Assembly: GCA_002529645.1 (NCBI GenBank)
Contig: NAEP01000044.1
Span: 1-64,000, forward strand
DNA length: 64,000 bases
Source of the DNA: Candidatus Lumbricidiphila eiseniae
Lineage (GTDB): Bacteria > Actinomycetota > Actinomycetes > Actinomycetales > Microbacteriaceae
Direction: 5' to 3'
Both the position numbers and the translations under genes were made by a program. The notes beneath the pieces were generated by a model. It had not been told where the DNA came from. It searched no databases and was given only the letters and a program-made list of their open reading frames with translations. This document shows, one piece after another, positions 36,167 through 45,843 of the stretch. Numbering within the stretch: position 1 is the first letter of the stretch; each line of letters starts with the position of its first letter.

Positions 36167-39160
36167 CTATCCATGTGATGACGCAAACGCCTCTACCGGC
36201 GGACACGAGCACACAAGGTTACGATCTCCGTAGGCCTGATCAACGCGACGCACCGGTGCCCAGTATTTTGACCGGACGAGCGAGGGCACTGGGTAGACGG
36301 CAACCTCCCGAGAATAGGGATGCGTCCACTCCCCCACCACGACGGACTCCGCCGTGTGCGGAGCATTGTGCAGCGGATTGTCGTCGGCGGGCCACTCACC
36401 TCGGCCCACCGCGTCGGCCTCGGCCTTGATGTGGATCATCGCCTCAATGAACCGGTCAAGCTCGGCGAGATCTTCCGACTCGGTCGGCTCCACCATGAGG
36501 GTCCCCGCAACGGGGAACGACATGGTCGGCGCGTGGAATCCGTAGTCGACCAGTCGCTTCGCGATATCGTCCACGGTAACGCCGGTTCGCTCGGTGAGCG
36601 GTCGCACATCAAGGATGCACTCGTGCGCAACAAGCCCGCCGTCACCGGTGTAGAGCACCGGGAAATGGTCGCGCAGCCGGGCGGCGACGTAGTTCGCTGC
36701 GAGGACGGCGGCGGCCGTGGCATCCCGTAACCCGGCAGCACCCATCATCCGCACGTACGCCCACGAGATCGGCAGGATTGATGCACTACCGAACGGGGCT
36801 GCCGACACCGGGCCACCGTCGTGCCTCAACCCGCCCGCGTGCACATTCCGCTGAGCGAGCGGATGCCCCGGCAAAAACGGTGCCAGGTGTGCCTTCGCCG
36901 CGACGGGACCGACCCCCGGACCACCACCACCGTGCGGAATGCAGAACGTTTTGTGCAGGTTGAGGTGCGAGACATCCCCCCCCATATCACCGAACCGGGC
37001 AAACCCGAGCAGCGCGTTGAGATTGGCACCGTCAACGTACACCTGGCCGCCCGCCTCGTGCACAGCACGAGTGATCTCACCCACCTCGTGCTCATAGACA
37101 CCGTGCGTTGAGGGGTACGTGATCATGAGCGCGGCAGTGTTTGCGGCGTGCTCGGCAATCTTTGCCCGCAGATCTTCGAGGTCAACGTTGCCCAGATCAT
37201 CACAGGCGACAACAACAACCCGCATTCCGGCCAGCACGGCGGATGCCGCGTTTGTTCCGTGTGCGCTCGAAGGGATGAGACAAATATCGCGGTGCTGGTC
37301 GCCGCGCGCACGGTGGTATCCGCGAATCGCGAGCAAACCCGCGAGCTCACCCTGACTGCCCGCGTTCGGCTGCAGCGAGACGGTGTCATAGCCGGTCACC
37401 TCGGCCAGCCACGACTCGAGCTGCCGAATGAGCGAGAGGGAGCCCGCGACATCCGCCTCGGGTGCGAACGGGTGCAGTCGCGAAAATGCGGGCCACGTCA
37501 CCGCCTGCATCTCGGTGGCGGCGTTGAGTTTCATCGTGCAGGAACCGAGCGGGATCATCCCTCGATCGAGGGCATAGTCGCGATCAGCGAGCGTCTTCAG
37601 GTACCGCATGAGCTGTGTCTCAGAGTGGTGGGTATTGAAGACCGGATGGCTGAGGTACCCGCTCGTGCGGCGCAGATCGGCAGGAATGCGGGCACCGCCA
37701 CTGGCGGGCGCTCTGCGGACATCGCCGTCGGCACCCGTCTCCTCGGTCACCGCCGGTGCGAAGTGATCGAATGACCACGGCACCCCGAACGCGGCAGCAA
37801 CCGTGACGAGGTCGGCAGGAGTCGTCGTCTCATCGACGGCTACCTGCACCGTGTCATCATCAACCCGCCACAGGTTGATACCGTCGGCATATGCGCGGGC
37901 CACAATGTTCCGAGCACTGCCGGGCACCCGCACCCGAATGGTGTCGAAGAACGAACCGTGCAGAATATCCTGCCCGCCCGCTACGAGGGTGCGGGCAAGC
38001 CGGTCGGCCTTCGCCGCCACTGATTCTGCGGTGTGCCGGATACCCCGCGGCCCGTGATACACCGCATACATTGATGCCATCACCGCGAGCAGCACCTGTG
38101 CCGTGCAGATGTTGCTCGTTGCTTTCTCGCGGCGAATGTGTTGTTCGCGCGCCTGCAGGCTGAGCCGAAGTGCGGGATTGCCCGCGGCATCCTGTGACAC
38201 GCCCACGAGCCGTCCCGGCAGCTGTCGTTCGAGCCCCGCGCGCACCGCCATGAATCCCGCGTGCGGGCCGCCGAACCCCATCGGCACCCCAAAGCGCTGC
38301 GAACTGCCCACAGCAACGTCAGCGCCTAGTTCACCGGGGCTCGCAACGATTGTGAGCGCGAGCAGATCAGCGGCAACCACCGCGAGCGCGCCCTGCGCTT
38401 GTGATGCCGCAATGACGCTACTCGGGTTCCAGAGTTGGCCGGATGCTCCGGGGTACTGCACAAACACCCCGAAGTGCTCTCCCACCGCCGCAGTATCGGT
38501 GTTCGGACCGAGTGGAAATTCCACCAGTTCGATGCCCACCGCTGTTGCCCGTGCCGCGAGCAGGGCGAGGGTTTGGGGCAGTGCGTCAGCGTCGACGAGA
38601 AACCTGTTGGACTTCGATCGTGAAGCGCGTCGCGCAAGAAGCATCCCTTCAACAACAGCGCTGCCCTCGTCGAGCATGGACGCGTTCGCAGTTGCTAAGC
38701 CCGTCAGGTCGGCGATCATGGTCTGAAAGTTGAGCATCGCCTCGAGTCGACCCTGCGAGATCTCTGGCTGATAGGGCGTGTAGGCGGTGTACCAGCTCGG
38801 GTTCTCAAGCACGTTCCGCTGAATAACAGCCGGGGTGATCGTGCCGTAATAGCCGAGGCCAATCATGGAGGTGTGCACCGCGTTGTGTGTTGCGAGCTCG
38901 GCGAGCTCGGCGAGGGCGTCCTGTTCGGTCGCGGCGGGAGGGATGACCGATTCGACAATCTCCGCCATTCTGATGGCTGTCGGCACCGCAGCAGACATGA
39001 GGGCATCGAGCGATCGGTGTCCCACCGCCGCGAGCATGGTGTCCTGGTCAGCGCGCGAGGTGCCAATGTGTCGGCGCGCGAATCCATCAAGATTCACGGA
39101 TGCCTCGGCCGAAGCCGTGTGCTCCGGAAGCTTGTCGGCGGGGGCGGGGGTGTTTGACAT
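36167..39160 (-). CDS. gcvP: Glycine dehydrogenase (decarboxylating) GcvP
   Basis: 997-residue single-chain P-protein of the glycine cleavage system. [21 protein letters not shown] at the N-terminus; [20 protein letters not shown]; the PLP lysine in [33 protein letters not shown] near the end. It decarboxylates glycine and loads the aminomethyl group onto lipoyl-GcvH. Last gene of gcvT-gcvH-gcvP, with about 106 bases after gcvH. Confidence 0.97.
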   Translation of the reverse strand: MSNTPAPADKLPEHTASAEASVNLDGFARRHIGTSRADQDTMLAAVGHRSLDALMSAAVPTAIRMAEIVESVIPPAATEQDALAELAELATHNAVHTSMIGLGYYGTITPAVIQRNVLENPSWYTAYTPYQPEISQGRLEAMLNFQTMIADLTGLATANASMLDEGSAVVEGMLLARRASRSKSNRFLVDADALPQTLALLAARATAVGIELVEFPLGPNTDTAAVGEHFGVFVQYPGASGQLWNPSSVIAASQAQGALAVVAADLLALTIVASPGELGADVAVGSSQRFGVPMGFGGPHAGFMAVRAGLERQLPGRLVGVSQDAAGNPALRLSLQAREQHIRREKATSNICTAQVLLAVMASMYAVYHGPRGIRHTAESVAAKADRLARTLVAGGQDILHGSFFDTIRVRVPGSARNIVARAYADGINLWRVDDDTVQVAVDETTTPADLVTVAAAFGVPWSFDHFAPAVTEETGADGDVRRAPASGGARIPADLRRTSGYLSHPVFNTHHSETQLMRYLKTLADRDYALDRGMIPLGSCTMKLNAATEMQAVTWPAFSRLHPFAPEADVAGSLSLIRQLESWLAEVTGYDTVSLQPNAGSQGELAGLLAIRGYHRARGDQHRDICLIPSSAHGTNAASAVLAGMRVVVVACDDLGNVDLEDLRAKIAEHAANTAALMITYPSTHGVYEHEVGEITRAVHEAGGQVYVDGANLNALLGFARFGDMGGDVSHLNLHKTFCIPHGGGGPGVGPVAAKAHLAPFLPGHPLAQRNVHAGGLRHDGGPVSAAPFGSASILPISWAYVRMMGAAGLRDATAAAVLAANYVAARLRDHFPVLYTGDGGLVAHECILDVRPLTERTGVTVDDIAKRLVDYGFHAPTMSFPVAGTLMVEPTESEDLAELDRFIEAMIHIKAEADAVGRGEWPADDNPLHNAPHTAESVVVGEWTHPYSREVAVYPVPSLVRSKYWAPVRRVDQAYGDRNLVCSCPPVEAFASSHG

Positions 39161-39266
39161 GCTCGTCCTTTAGTGATCGTCTGCGCGGTGCGAGTGCACG
39201 GGTACGGGGTGGGGCGGGGGGAACACCCAGGGTGCTGAGTAGGCCAGAGCGACCCGAGGTGCACTC

Positions 39267-39635
39267 CTACTCGGTGTGTGTGCGGTACTCGTCGTAGGTC
39301 AGTAGCTCTCCGATGGAACTGGTTCGGACCCTGATGAGCCATCCCGCACCGAACGGATCACTGTTCACAAGCTCGGGTGAGTCCACGACCGCCTGGTTAG
39401 TCTCGACGACCTCACCGCTGACAGGAGCAAAAAGTTCACCGACGGACTTCGTCGACTCGATCTCGCCCACGACATGTCCTTCGGTGATCGTCGTGCCGGT
39501 CGCGGGAAGGTCGACGTAGACGACATCCCCGAGCTTCTCGGCAGCGTAGTCGGTAATACCGATCGTGACGGTGTCGCCGTCAACAAGCACCCATTCGTGT
39601 GCCTCGGTGTAGCGGAGGGTGGTCGGGTCGGTCAT
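39267..39635 (-). CDS. gcvH: Glycine cleavage system H protein
   Basis: 122 residues from ATG 39635 with AGGAG 7 bases upstream; the longer frame upstream is a repeat tract. The lipoyl attachment site is Lys63 in [20 protein letters not shown] and [19 protein letters not shown] are classical. It carries the lipoyl arm between GcvP, GcvT and the L-protein. Confidence 0.97.
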   Translation of the reverse strand: MTDPTTLRYTEAHEWVLVDGDTVTIGITDYAAEKLGDVVYVDLPATGTTITEGHVVGEIESTKSVGELFAPVSGEVVETNQAVVDSPELVNSDPFGAGWLIRVRTSSIGELLTYDEYRTHTE

Positions 39636-39654
39636 GGGATGCTCCTCAGGCTGG

Positions 39655-39765
39655 CGGGTGCGGGTGCGGGTGCGGGGTTTGGTTCTGGTGTGGAATCTGG
39701 GTCGGAGTCTGGGTCTGGTTCTGGTTTGGAATCTAGTTCGGAGTCTGGGTCTGGCGAATCGGCCG
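39655..39765. repeat. Short tandem repeats between gcvT and gcvH
   Basis: A run of GGTGCG hexamers (39657-39676) followed by a 36-base unit repeated twice (39681 and 39717; TCTGG/TCGGAG motifs). All lie between the gcvT stop and the gcvH ribosome site. Slippage-type sequence; it makes a spurious arginine/threonine-rich frame on the minus strand. Confidence 0.8.
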
Positions 39766-39789
39766 GATATCGACGTGCAGGCATCTGGT

Positions 39790-40968
39790 TCAACTCGAAC
39801 GGCGATAGAACGGGAGGGGCACAACGGATGCCACAAGTCGTGTACCACGAATATCAACGTGCACCTCAGTGCCGGGCGCGCTGTATGCCGGGTTGAGGTA
39901 GGCCATGGCGATGGGGTATCCCAGGGTCGGCGAGAGAGCCCCGCTCGTGATCACACCGATCGGCGGGGCATCCGGAGAGGTGCTGGCGTAGACCGAGTAA
40001 GTGGCGCGGGCCGCGCGGCGGCCTTCACCACGGAGTCCGACCAGAACCGGGGCATCGGTTGCAGGCCCCTTCGCGATGGCGTCTTTGCCAATAAACGACT
40101 CCTTATTGAGGGCAACGACCCGACCGAGACCAGCCTGCACCGGCAGGATGTCGCGGGACAGCTCGTGCCCGTAGAGCGGCATCCCAGCTTCCAACCGCAG
40201 GGTATCGCGGCTCGCGAGCCCGGCGGGAACGAGTCCGCGCGGTGCGCCCACCTCAATGAGTGCCCTCCACAGTGCCGGTGCGGATTCGGCTGCGGTGTAG
40301 AGCTCGAAGCCGTCTTCGCCGGTGTATCCGGTGCGTGCGATAAGAATCGGTTCGCCCCGAAAGGTACCGGCAATGCAACGATAGTACTTGAGTGCCTTGA
40401 GAGCGGCTCTCGTGTCTGCGCCCGCGATGCTGAACCCGGCTGTCTCACACACAATGCTGAGCGTGAGCGGTCCTTGTACGGCAATAAGCGCTGTGCGGTC
40501 GCTCTCATTGGTGATGGTGACCGCGGAACCACCCGCCCGTGCGCGCAGTTCGGACTCGACGGTGCCGACGTTCGACGCGTTTGCAATAATGAGGAAGCGA
40601 TCAGGGCCGGTGCGATAGACAACGAGGTCATCGATGATCCCGCCGCGGGGGTCGAGAATCAACGAGTACTTGGCCTGACCAATCTCGAGGGCCGACAGCA
40701 GGCCCGCGAGCGCCCCGTCAAGGGTTGCCGCGGCCTCCGGTCCCTCCACAACAAGCTCACCCATGTGTGACAGGTCAAATATTCCCGCTGCCGTGCGAAC
40801 GGCGTGGTGCTCCACGAGGTCGCTCGAGTAGCGCACCGGCATGCGCCAGCCCGCGAAGTCGGTAAAGCTCGCACCCGCGGCACGGTGTACCTCATCGAGC
40901 GGACTGACACGTCCGTTAGTTGGCGGTTCCGTGGAGCTGTTTGGCTCCACGGGGTTGTTCGGCTCCAT
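39790..40968 (-). CDS. gcvT: Glycine cleavage system aminomethyltransferase GcvT
   Basis: 392 residues from ATG 40968, chosen because GGAG lies 6 bases upstream; in-frame ATGs up to 40998 are possible. [54 protein letters not shown] and the C-terminal [13 protein letters not shown] are T-protein motifs. The first 20 residues contain an 18-base duplication (EPNN/EPNS) not found in the family. Transfers the methylene group to tetrahydrofolate. Under the glycine riboswitch at 41045. Confidence 0.96.
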   Translation of the reverse strand: MEPNNPVEPNSSTEPPTNGRVSPLDEVHRAAGASFTDFAGWRMPVRYSSDLVEHHAVRTAAGIFDLSHMGELVVEGPEAAATLDGALAGLLSALEIGQAKYSLILDPRGGIIDDLVVYRTGPDRFLIIANASNVGTVESELRARAGGSAVTITNESDRTALIAVQGPLTLSIVCETAGFSIAGADTRAALKALKYYRCIAGTFRGEPILIARTGYTGEDGFELYTAAESAPALWRALIEVGAPRGLVPAGLASRDTLRLEAGMPLYGHELSRDILPVQAGLGRVVALNKESFIGKDAIAKGPATDAPVLVGLRGEGRRAARATYSVYASTSPDAPPIGVITSGALSPTLGYPIAMAYLNPAYSAPGTEVHVDIRGTRLVASVVPLPFYRRSS

Positions 40969-41044
40969 GAGTTCTCCAGACATTGCTGGCGACATCACCC
41001 CTGGTCGCGCGTGTCGCCGCGGATCGCACGGCTCGACTGCCGCG

Positions 41045-41245
41045 TGAGAACTCCCCCTCTGTCATGAGCCTGAGAGTTTCACGCGCGGTAGCGCGTTTTC
41101 ACCGTGGGCGGGATGTCCCGGCCTGCACGGCACCGGGGCATCCACTTTTCAGAGCGGCCTCGTCAGCACGGTAAGGATACCTGAGAGTTTGGCGGGGAGG
41201 CTTGCTCCTTCGGTGTCGGCTCAACCGACTCTCCCGCGCTGCGTT
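41045..41245 (-). promoter_or_regulatory. Tandem glycine riboswitch upstream of gcvT
   Basis: On the minus strand the first aptamer begins GCGGGAGAGTC, continues ACACCGAAGGAGCAAGCCTC and AACTCTCAGGTATC, and closes with CTCTGAAAAG. The second has CACGGTGAAAACGCGCTACC and GTGAAACTCTCAGGCTCAT, then GACAGAGGGGGAG. These are the conserved cores of cooperative type I/II glycine aptamers. It should switch on gcvT-gcvH-gcvP when glycine is abundant. The expression platform lies between about 40970 and 41045. Confidence 0.92.
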
Positions 41246-41341
41246 GTGGGCCCAAATATGTGGTTGTACATCCGATGTTAGCAGTGCACACGATGCATGA
41301 CGGTTCACGTCCGTATTGAGGCACGGCCGAGTTTTTCACGT

Positions 41342-41950
41342 CTATACGCACCAGTTCGCCGGGGCAGTCGCGTTAGCCGCAACCTCATCACGACCAGGGC
41401 CGCCGAGCCTACCGTGATGCGAGTACCACAGCCTCGTGGTTTGATGAATATCTGCGTTCTGCGTTCCGGCCCGGTCGTGTGCTCGCCACCTGCCCCCGTC
41501 CGGGATACGACCGAGCTTCTTCACATCCACATGCACCAACCCACCGGGGCGGTCTCGTTCGTAACGGATCGTGGTCTTCTCCGAAGCCCGCAGTAGTTGC
41601 CCGGTCATCGGGTCTAACTCACACAACCGTGGCATCCTATGGCCGGTCAGAATCCGTGACACAGTCCGCGGGACCATCCCAAACCGCACCGCGACCTCAT
41701 CCCGACCAAAGCCGCTCGGTCCTGTCGCAGTGCCAGTACCGCAGCCTCTGCATTTTCGGAAGTCTTGGTTGGCATGGACAAGGGTCGGGAAGAACGATCC
41801 TCCAACCCGGCTTCGCCCTCGGTTCGGTACCGGGTAATCTAGCATTGCACACACTACCAAGACACGCCCATTGATTCCGCGATATTGGCCTGTGACCACC
41901 CCAACCGAGTTCACTCAATGACCAACCGCCTAGCATGAACGGCCAGACGG
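41342..41950 (-). pseudogene. IS481-family transposase relic, frameshifted and truncated
   Basis: The minus strand contains, in several frames, TRYRTEGEAGLEDRSSRPL, FGRDEVAVRFGMVPRTVSRI, YERDRPGGLVHVDVKKLGRI and PDGGRWRAHDR, then a degraded catalytic part ending ATAPANWCV. Same subfamily as the relic at 17.7-18.5 kb. At least one frameshift near 41760, and the DDE domain stops early. It lies between the glycine riboswitch and the truncated secreted gene. Confidence 0.8.
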
Positions 41951-42063
41951 GCATTACAGCCAGACATCAGAACTTCCGAGGGAACAACAACTAGTCCGCC
42001 TACTGCTGAGCGCTTTCTTAGAATTTGCTGGGAATCACATCAAGGCATTGACCAACAACCTAG

Positions 42064-42402
42064 GTGTCAAATACGCTTATCGTGCCCGAACAGGGCGTGA
42101 ATCCCAACCGGGATACACAAACTCAAGAGTCCAGCGGCCGGCAGGTTAGTCGGAACCTTTGCATGAATATCGACTCTCGTGGGTATCGTGCACAGTACTA
42201 CAAAAGTAGCGGTAACCCAGTGACCGCTGACTTCACTTTATATTGTAACAACGGCACCTGGTATGGAGATGACGGAGCTTTCACTGCCACTCAAAGTAAC
42301 ACGTATTCGTATGTTTTCCGTGTCGCCTACCAGGGCTCGTGTTACCTGAAATTATACGATCGCGGAAATGGCGGCGAGTGGGCAGACGGACATCTCTCCT
42401 GA
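42064..42402 (+). pseudogene. 5'-truncated secreted protein (signal peptide lost)
   Basis: The frame opens directly after a TAG with a GTG and no ribosome site. The 112-residue product has two cysteines (33 and 61; third-strand Cys later at 92), an N-terminal SNTLIVPEQGVNPNRDT like a mature secreted domain, and beta-rich sequence (NPVTADFTLYCNNGTWYGDDG; FRVAYQGSCYLKLYDRGNG). I read it as the mature part of a small exported actinobacterial protein whose signal sequence was removed when IS481 sequence moved in upstream. Its end overlaps the start of the DUF2079 frame. Confidence 0.45.
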
Positions 42403-43871
42403 CGGTTTATCTGCCCAGTTGTTTACCAGCCATCATCGCCGGGGTCGGGTACGGGCTCCTCTCGTGGGCGCGCTTTGACCGGATGTGGGCCGGAATCGAC
42501 CTGGCCATCTTCACCCAGGCGGCCAAACAGTACTCCGAATGGCAAGCACCGTGGTCAACGATTAAGAGTGTCTCGCCGTTCAACCTGCTGGGTGACCATT
42601 TTTCGCCCGTGATCGCACTGCTCGGTCCGGTGTATGCACTGGTCCCGCACGCGTGGGTGTTGCTGCTGGTGCAGGCACTCCTGATCGCGGTGGCGACATT
42701 CATCATCACCCACACCGCCGTCCGACAACTCGGGCCAGTACTCGGAATGCTGGTGGGATTGATTTTCGCTGCTTCCTGGGGCATCCAGGGCTTAGCCCTG
42801 TTTGATTTCCACGAAGTGGCTTTCGCACTACCACTGCTTGCCGCAGCCTACTGCGCGCTGCTCGACAATCGCAACGGCCGCGCCGTGCTCTGGTCGCTGC
42901 CGCTCATGCTCGTCAAGGAAGACTCGGTATTCCTCCTGCTCGGCCTGGTCTTGGTGCTGCTGGCCCGCCGCCAATGGAAACTGGCAAGCATCCTGGCCGC
43001 CTACGCGGTGGGCAGCTTCGCGCTGATCGTCTGGGTGATCATTCCTCTGATCGGGTTCTACGGTCGATACACCTATTGGGAAGCCAGCGCCGCGGGTGGA
43101 GTCAACCCCATTGTCGACGCGTTTCACAATATCGTGACCAGCGTGACCAGCGGAGCCACCCCAATGCTTTTTGTTGTCCTCTTTGTAGGCACCCTCGGCG
43201 TGGGTCTCCGGTCCCCACTCATCCTTGGCGTTCTACCAAATGTGCTATCCCGATTAACATCCCCAAACCCGACCTATTTGAACGGCGACCTGCAGTACAA
43301 CGGCACCATTGCGGTGATTATTGCCATCGCTTTCGTAAATGGTGTGCTGCGTTACAAGCGTAAACCACAGTCAGATAAAATCCCTCCTGCGGTGAAAATT
43401 GATTATCGCCCGACGGCCATTACTCAGCAACAGGTAGTGGCTTTTGCCGTTATCACCAGCACGATCGTAACTGTTGCAATCACAGTCTTTCTTGCCCCCG
43501 CTGGCTTACTTGTAAAAACACTTGCGGCTCCCAGTGAAGACTACAAGACCGTTGCCGAATCTCTTACTCTTATTCCCCGTGACTCACGTGTTATCGCTTC
43601 AGATACCATCGCCGCTTACCTCGTCGATCGGACACGGCTCTTTATCCTAGAAAAGGGGCTCAAAGACAGCACCAGCCTAGAGAAGAAGTTCACAGACAGC
43701 ACCGGGCAGGTCATCAACGCCGATTATGTTGTGATAGACCGGCGCACAGCAGAGGAGTGGCAGAGGACGTGGATTTCCTCTCTCACCATATCCAGCCCGC
43801 AGAAAATACTCGCCAAAATATCAGACCACACAGTCCCTCTTTCCTACGACATCATCGTTATTAAGCTCTGA
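42339..43871 (+). CDS. DUF2079 multi-pass membrane protein
   Basis: 510 residues from GTG 42339 (GTG 42378 is an alternative). SWARFDRMWAGIDLAIFTQAAKQYSEWQAP and FNLLGDHFSPVIALLGPVYAL are the DUF2079 signature. Ten or so hydrophobic helices, with a GT-C-like arrangement and a periplasmic tail. The gene start sits inside the end of the truncated secreted frame, so its native 5' region may have been replaced. The C-terminal 150 residues have lower GC than the rest. Function unknown; related proteins resemble polyprenyl-dependent glycosyltransferases. Confidence 0.8.
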   Translation: MLPEIIRSRKWRRVGRRTSLLTVYLPSCLPAIIAGVGYGLLSWARFDRMWAGIDLAIFTQAAKQYSEWQAPWSTIKSVSPFNLLGDHFSPVIALLGPVYALVPHAWVLLLVQALLIAVATFIITHTAVRQLGPVLGMLVGLIFAASWGIQGLALFDFHEVAFALPLLAAAYCALLDNRNGRAVLWSLPLMLVKEDSVFLLLGLVLVLLARRQWKLASILAAYAVGSFALIVWVIIPLIGFYGRYTYWEASAAGGVNPIVDAFHNIVTSVTSGATPMLFVVLFVGTLGVGLRSPLILGVLPNVLSRLTSPNPTYLNGDLQYNGTIAVIIAIAFVNGVLRYKRKPQSDKIPPAVKIDYRPTAITQQQVVAFAVITSTIVTVAITVFLAPAGLLVKTLAAPSEDYKTVAESLTLIPRDSRVIASDTIAAYLVDRTRLFILEKGLKDSTSLEKKFTDSTGQVINADYVVIDRRTAEEWQRTWISSLTISSPQKILAKISDHTVPLSYDIIVIKL

Positions 43872-43959
43872 TCGGAGCGGGTCTGTACGATTCGCAAGAA
43901 TCCGACATGGACGAACAAAAAGCGTATCTATAACGCATAGAATCATCCCCACCACTACA

Positions 43960-45750
43960 GTGTTGTGCTTCTACCTTGAACACGGGCGGGACTCGATATA
44001 CACCACGTGCCGCTATGCTGGGATGCCGCCGCAGGCCCACGTTACGGGAAAAACCGGCGACTCCCCGGTCAACGCCCCCACAACTCTGATTGATTGGACG
44101 ACGCCCGTGCCCCGATCCCCCTCGTGTGACCACGATAAAAACTCCGCGGCAGACCCGACACCGGCGGATCGGACATCCGATATTCCCAAGCTGGATCCCA
44201 CCGTTGCGAATGATCCGGGCACCTTCACCGCGACCAATCCGGCCACGGCAGCGGCTGAAGATGCCGCTGTCCGCGCCCACCAGCAGGACCACAGTGGCCG
44301 CAATAATCGCGTCATCTGGTTACTCATCCTTGCAACCTTTGTCGTGTTTCTCAACGAAACCATCATGAGTGTTGCTATCCCGCGCCTGGTCACTGACCTC
44401 CACATTGACCTGTCGGCTGCGCAGTGGCTCACCGCCGCTTTCATGTTGACGATGGCGGTTATTATCCCCGTCACCGGATTCCTGCTGCAGCGACTACCGA
44501 CCCGTCCGGTATTTATTCTCGCGATGTCGCTCTTCTCGGTCGGCACTCTGCTCGCCGCGCTCGCCCCCGGCTTTGAGGTGTTGCTCACCGCACGAATCGT
44601 TCAAGCGAGCGGCACGGCAATCATGATGCCGCTCATGATGATGACGATCATGACTCTCGTGGCTCCGGCCCACCGCGGGCAGATGATGGGTCGCGTCTCC
44701 ATTGTGATATCGGTTGCCCCGGCAATCGGCCCCACCCTCGGTGGGCTCATCCTCACTCAGTTGTCTTGGCGGTTCATGTTTTGGCTCGTGTTTCCCATCG
44801 CGATCATCATGCTTCTGGCCGGAATGAAGTGGGTCGCGAACGTCAGTGAAACCCGATCAACTCCACTCGACCCGCTGTCGGTTGTGCTCTCAGCACTGGG
44901 ATTCGGTGGACTCGTATACGGCTTGAGTCTCATCGGTGAGTCCGTCGGCGACAGCTCTGGCGACAGAACTCCGATGATCGTGTCGCTCACGATTGGTGTG
45001 ATCAGCATTCTGATATTTGTGTTGCGTCAGATTCGATTGCAGCGGCACGACCGCGCACTTCTTGATCTGCGCACCTTTCGCTCGCGAAACTTTTCTCTCT
45101 CGGTTGGTCTCATGGTGCTCATGATGGTGGCTCTCTTTGGCACCGTCATTCTGCTGCCGATCTATATCCAAAACGTGCTCGGCCTCAGCGCTCTTGATTC
45201 GGGGCTGTTGACCCTGCCGGGTGGATTGGCAATGGGTTTACTCAGTCCAATCGTTGGCCGACTGTTCGACCAGTTCGGCCCCAGGCGACTGCTTCTCCCG
45301 GGCTCAATCGTGGTGTCCGCTGCCCTGTGGTACTTCGCGACCCTCACCGAGAACACATCGCCGTGGTTGATCCTCGTGGCTCACCTCATCCTGTCGCTCG
45401 GGCTTGCGCTCATACTCACTCCCCTGTTCACGTCAGCACTCGGCTCTGTGGAACCGCGCCTCTACTCACACGGTTCCGCCATCGTAGGAGCATTGGACCA
45501 GCTGGCAGGGGCAGCGGGAACAGCGCTGTTCATCGCCGTGGTCACCGCACGGTCGGCCGAGATCGTGAAGACCGGAAGTACCGTGCTCGCGGCGGAAGCC
45601 GGAGGCATCCGTGCCGCCTTTACCGTCGGTGCGATCATCTCGCTCGCCGCGATCATCGGCTCGTTCCTCGTGCGCAAACCGGCCGAGCCTGATGCAGACA
45701 GTGCTCCCGTTCGAACCGGTGGGAATGTTCGCACGGGGTGCTGCCGTTAA
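43960..45750 (+). CDS. DHA2-family MFS transporter with long polar N-terminus
   Basis: Up to 596 residues; the first membrane helix (VIWLLILATFVVFLNETIMSVAIPRLV) begins only at about residue 117, so the true start is probably downstream (ATG 44023 or GTG 44107). Fourteen helices, NETIMSVAIPRL in helix 1 and RLPTRPVFILAMSLFSVGTLLAAL fit drug:H+ antiporters of the DHA2 group. Conserved proline/glycine motif C: SVAPAIGPTLGG. No regulator is adjacent. Likely exporter of unknown compounds. Confidence 0.85.
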   Translation: MLCFYLEHGRDSIYTTCRYAGMPPQAHVTGKTGDSPVNAPTTLIDWTTPVPRSPSCDHDKNSAADPTPADRTSDIPKLDPTVANDPGTFTATNPATAAAEDAAVRAHQQDHSGRNNRVIWLLILATFVVFLNETIMSVAIPRLVTDLHIDLSAAQWLTAAFMLTMAVIIPVTGFLLQRLPTRPVFILAMSLFSVGTLLAALAPGFEVLLTARIVQASGTAIMMPLMMMTIMTLVAPAHRGQMMGRVSIVISVAPAIGPTLGGLILTQLSWRFMFWLVFPIAIIMLLAGMKWVANVSETRSTPLDPLSVVLSALGFGGLVYGLSLIGESVGDSSGDRTPMIVSLTIGVISILIFVLRQIRLQRHDRALLDLRTFRSRNFSLSVGLMVLMMVALFGTVILLPIYIQNVLGLSALDSGLLTLPGGLAMGLLSPIVGRLFDQFGPRRLLLPGSIVVSAALWYFATLTENTSPWLILVAHLILSLGLALILTPLFTSALGSVEPRLYSHGSAIVGALDQLAGAAGTALFIAVVTARSAEIVKTGSTVLAAEAGGIRAAFTVGAIISLAAIIGSFLVRKPAEPDADSAPVRTGGNVRTGCCR

Positions 45751-45843
45751 CCAGGGTGGACTGTAAACCCGTAGCCACTGCAGAACGCGACACCACTCGC
45801 GAACCGGTGCAGCACCCCGACAGCACTCGCGAAGGACAACACG

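Noticed and set aside
45788..45833. Copper-repressor operator before copA
   Set aside because: The 16-base direct repeat (period 30) is not a palindrome and does not match CsoR or CopY sites I know; slippage is as likely.
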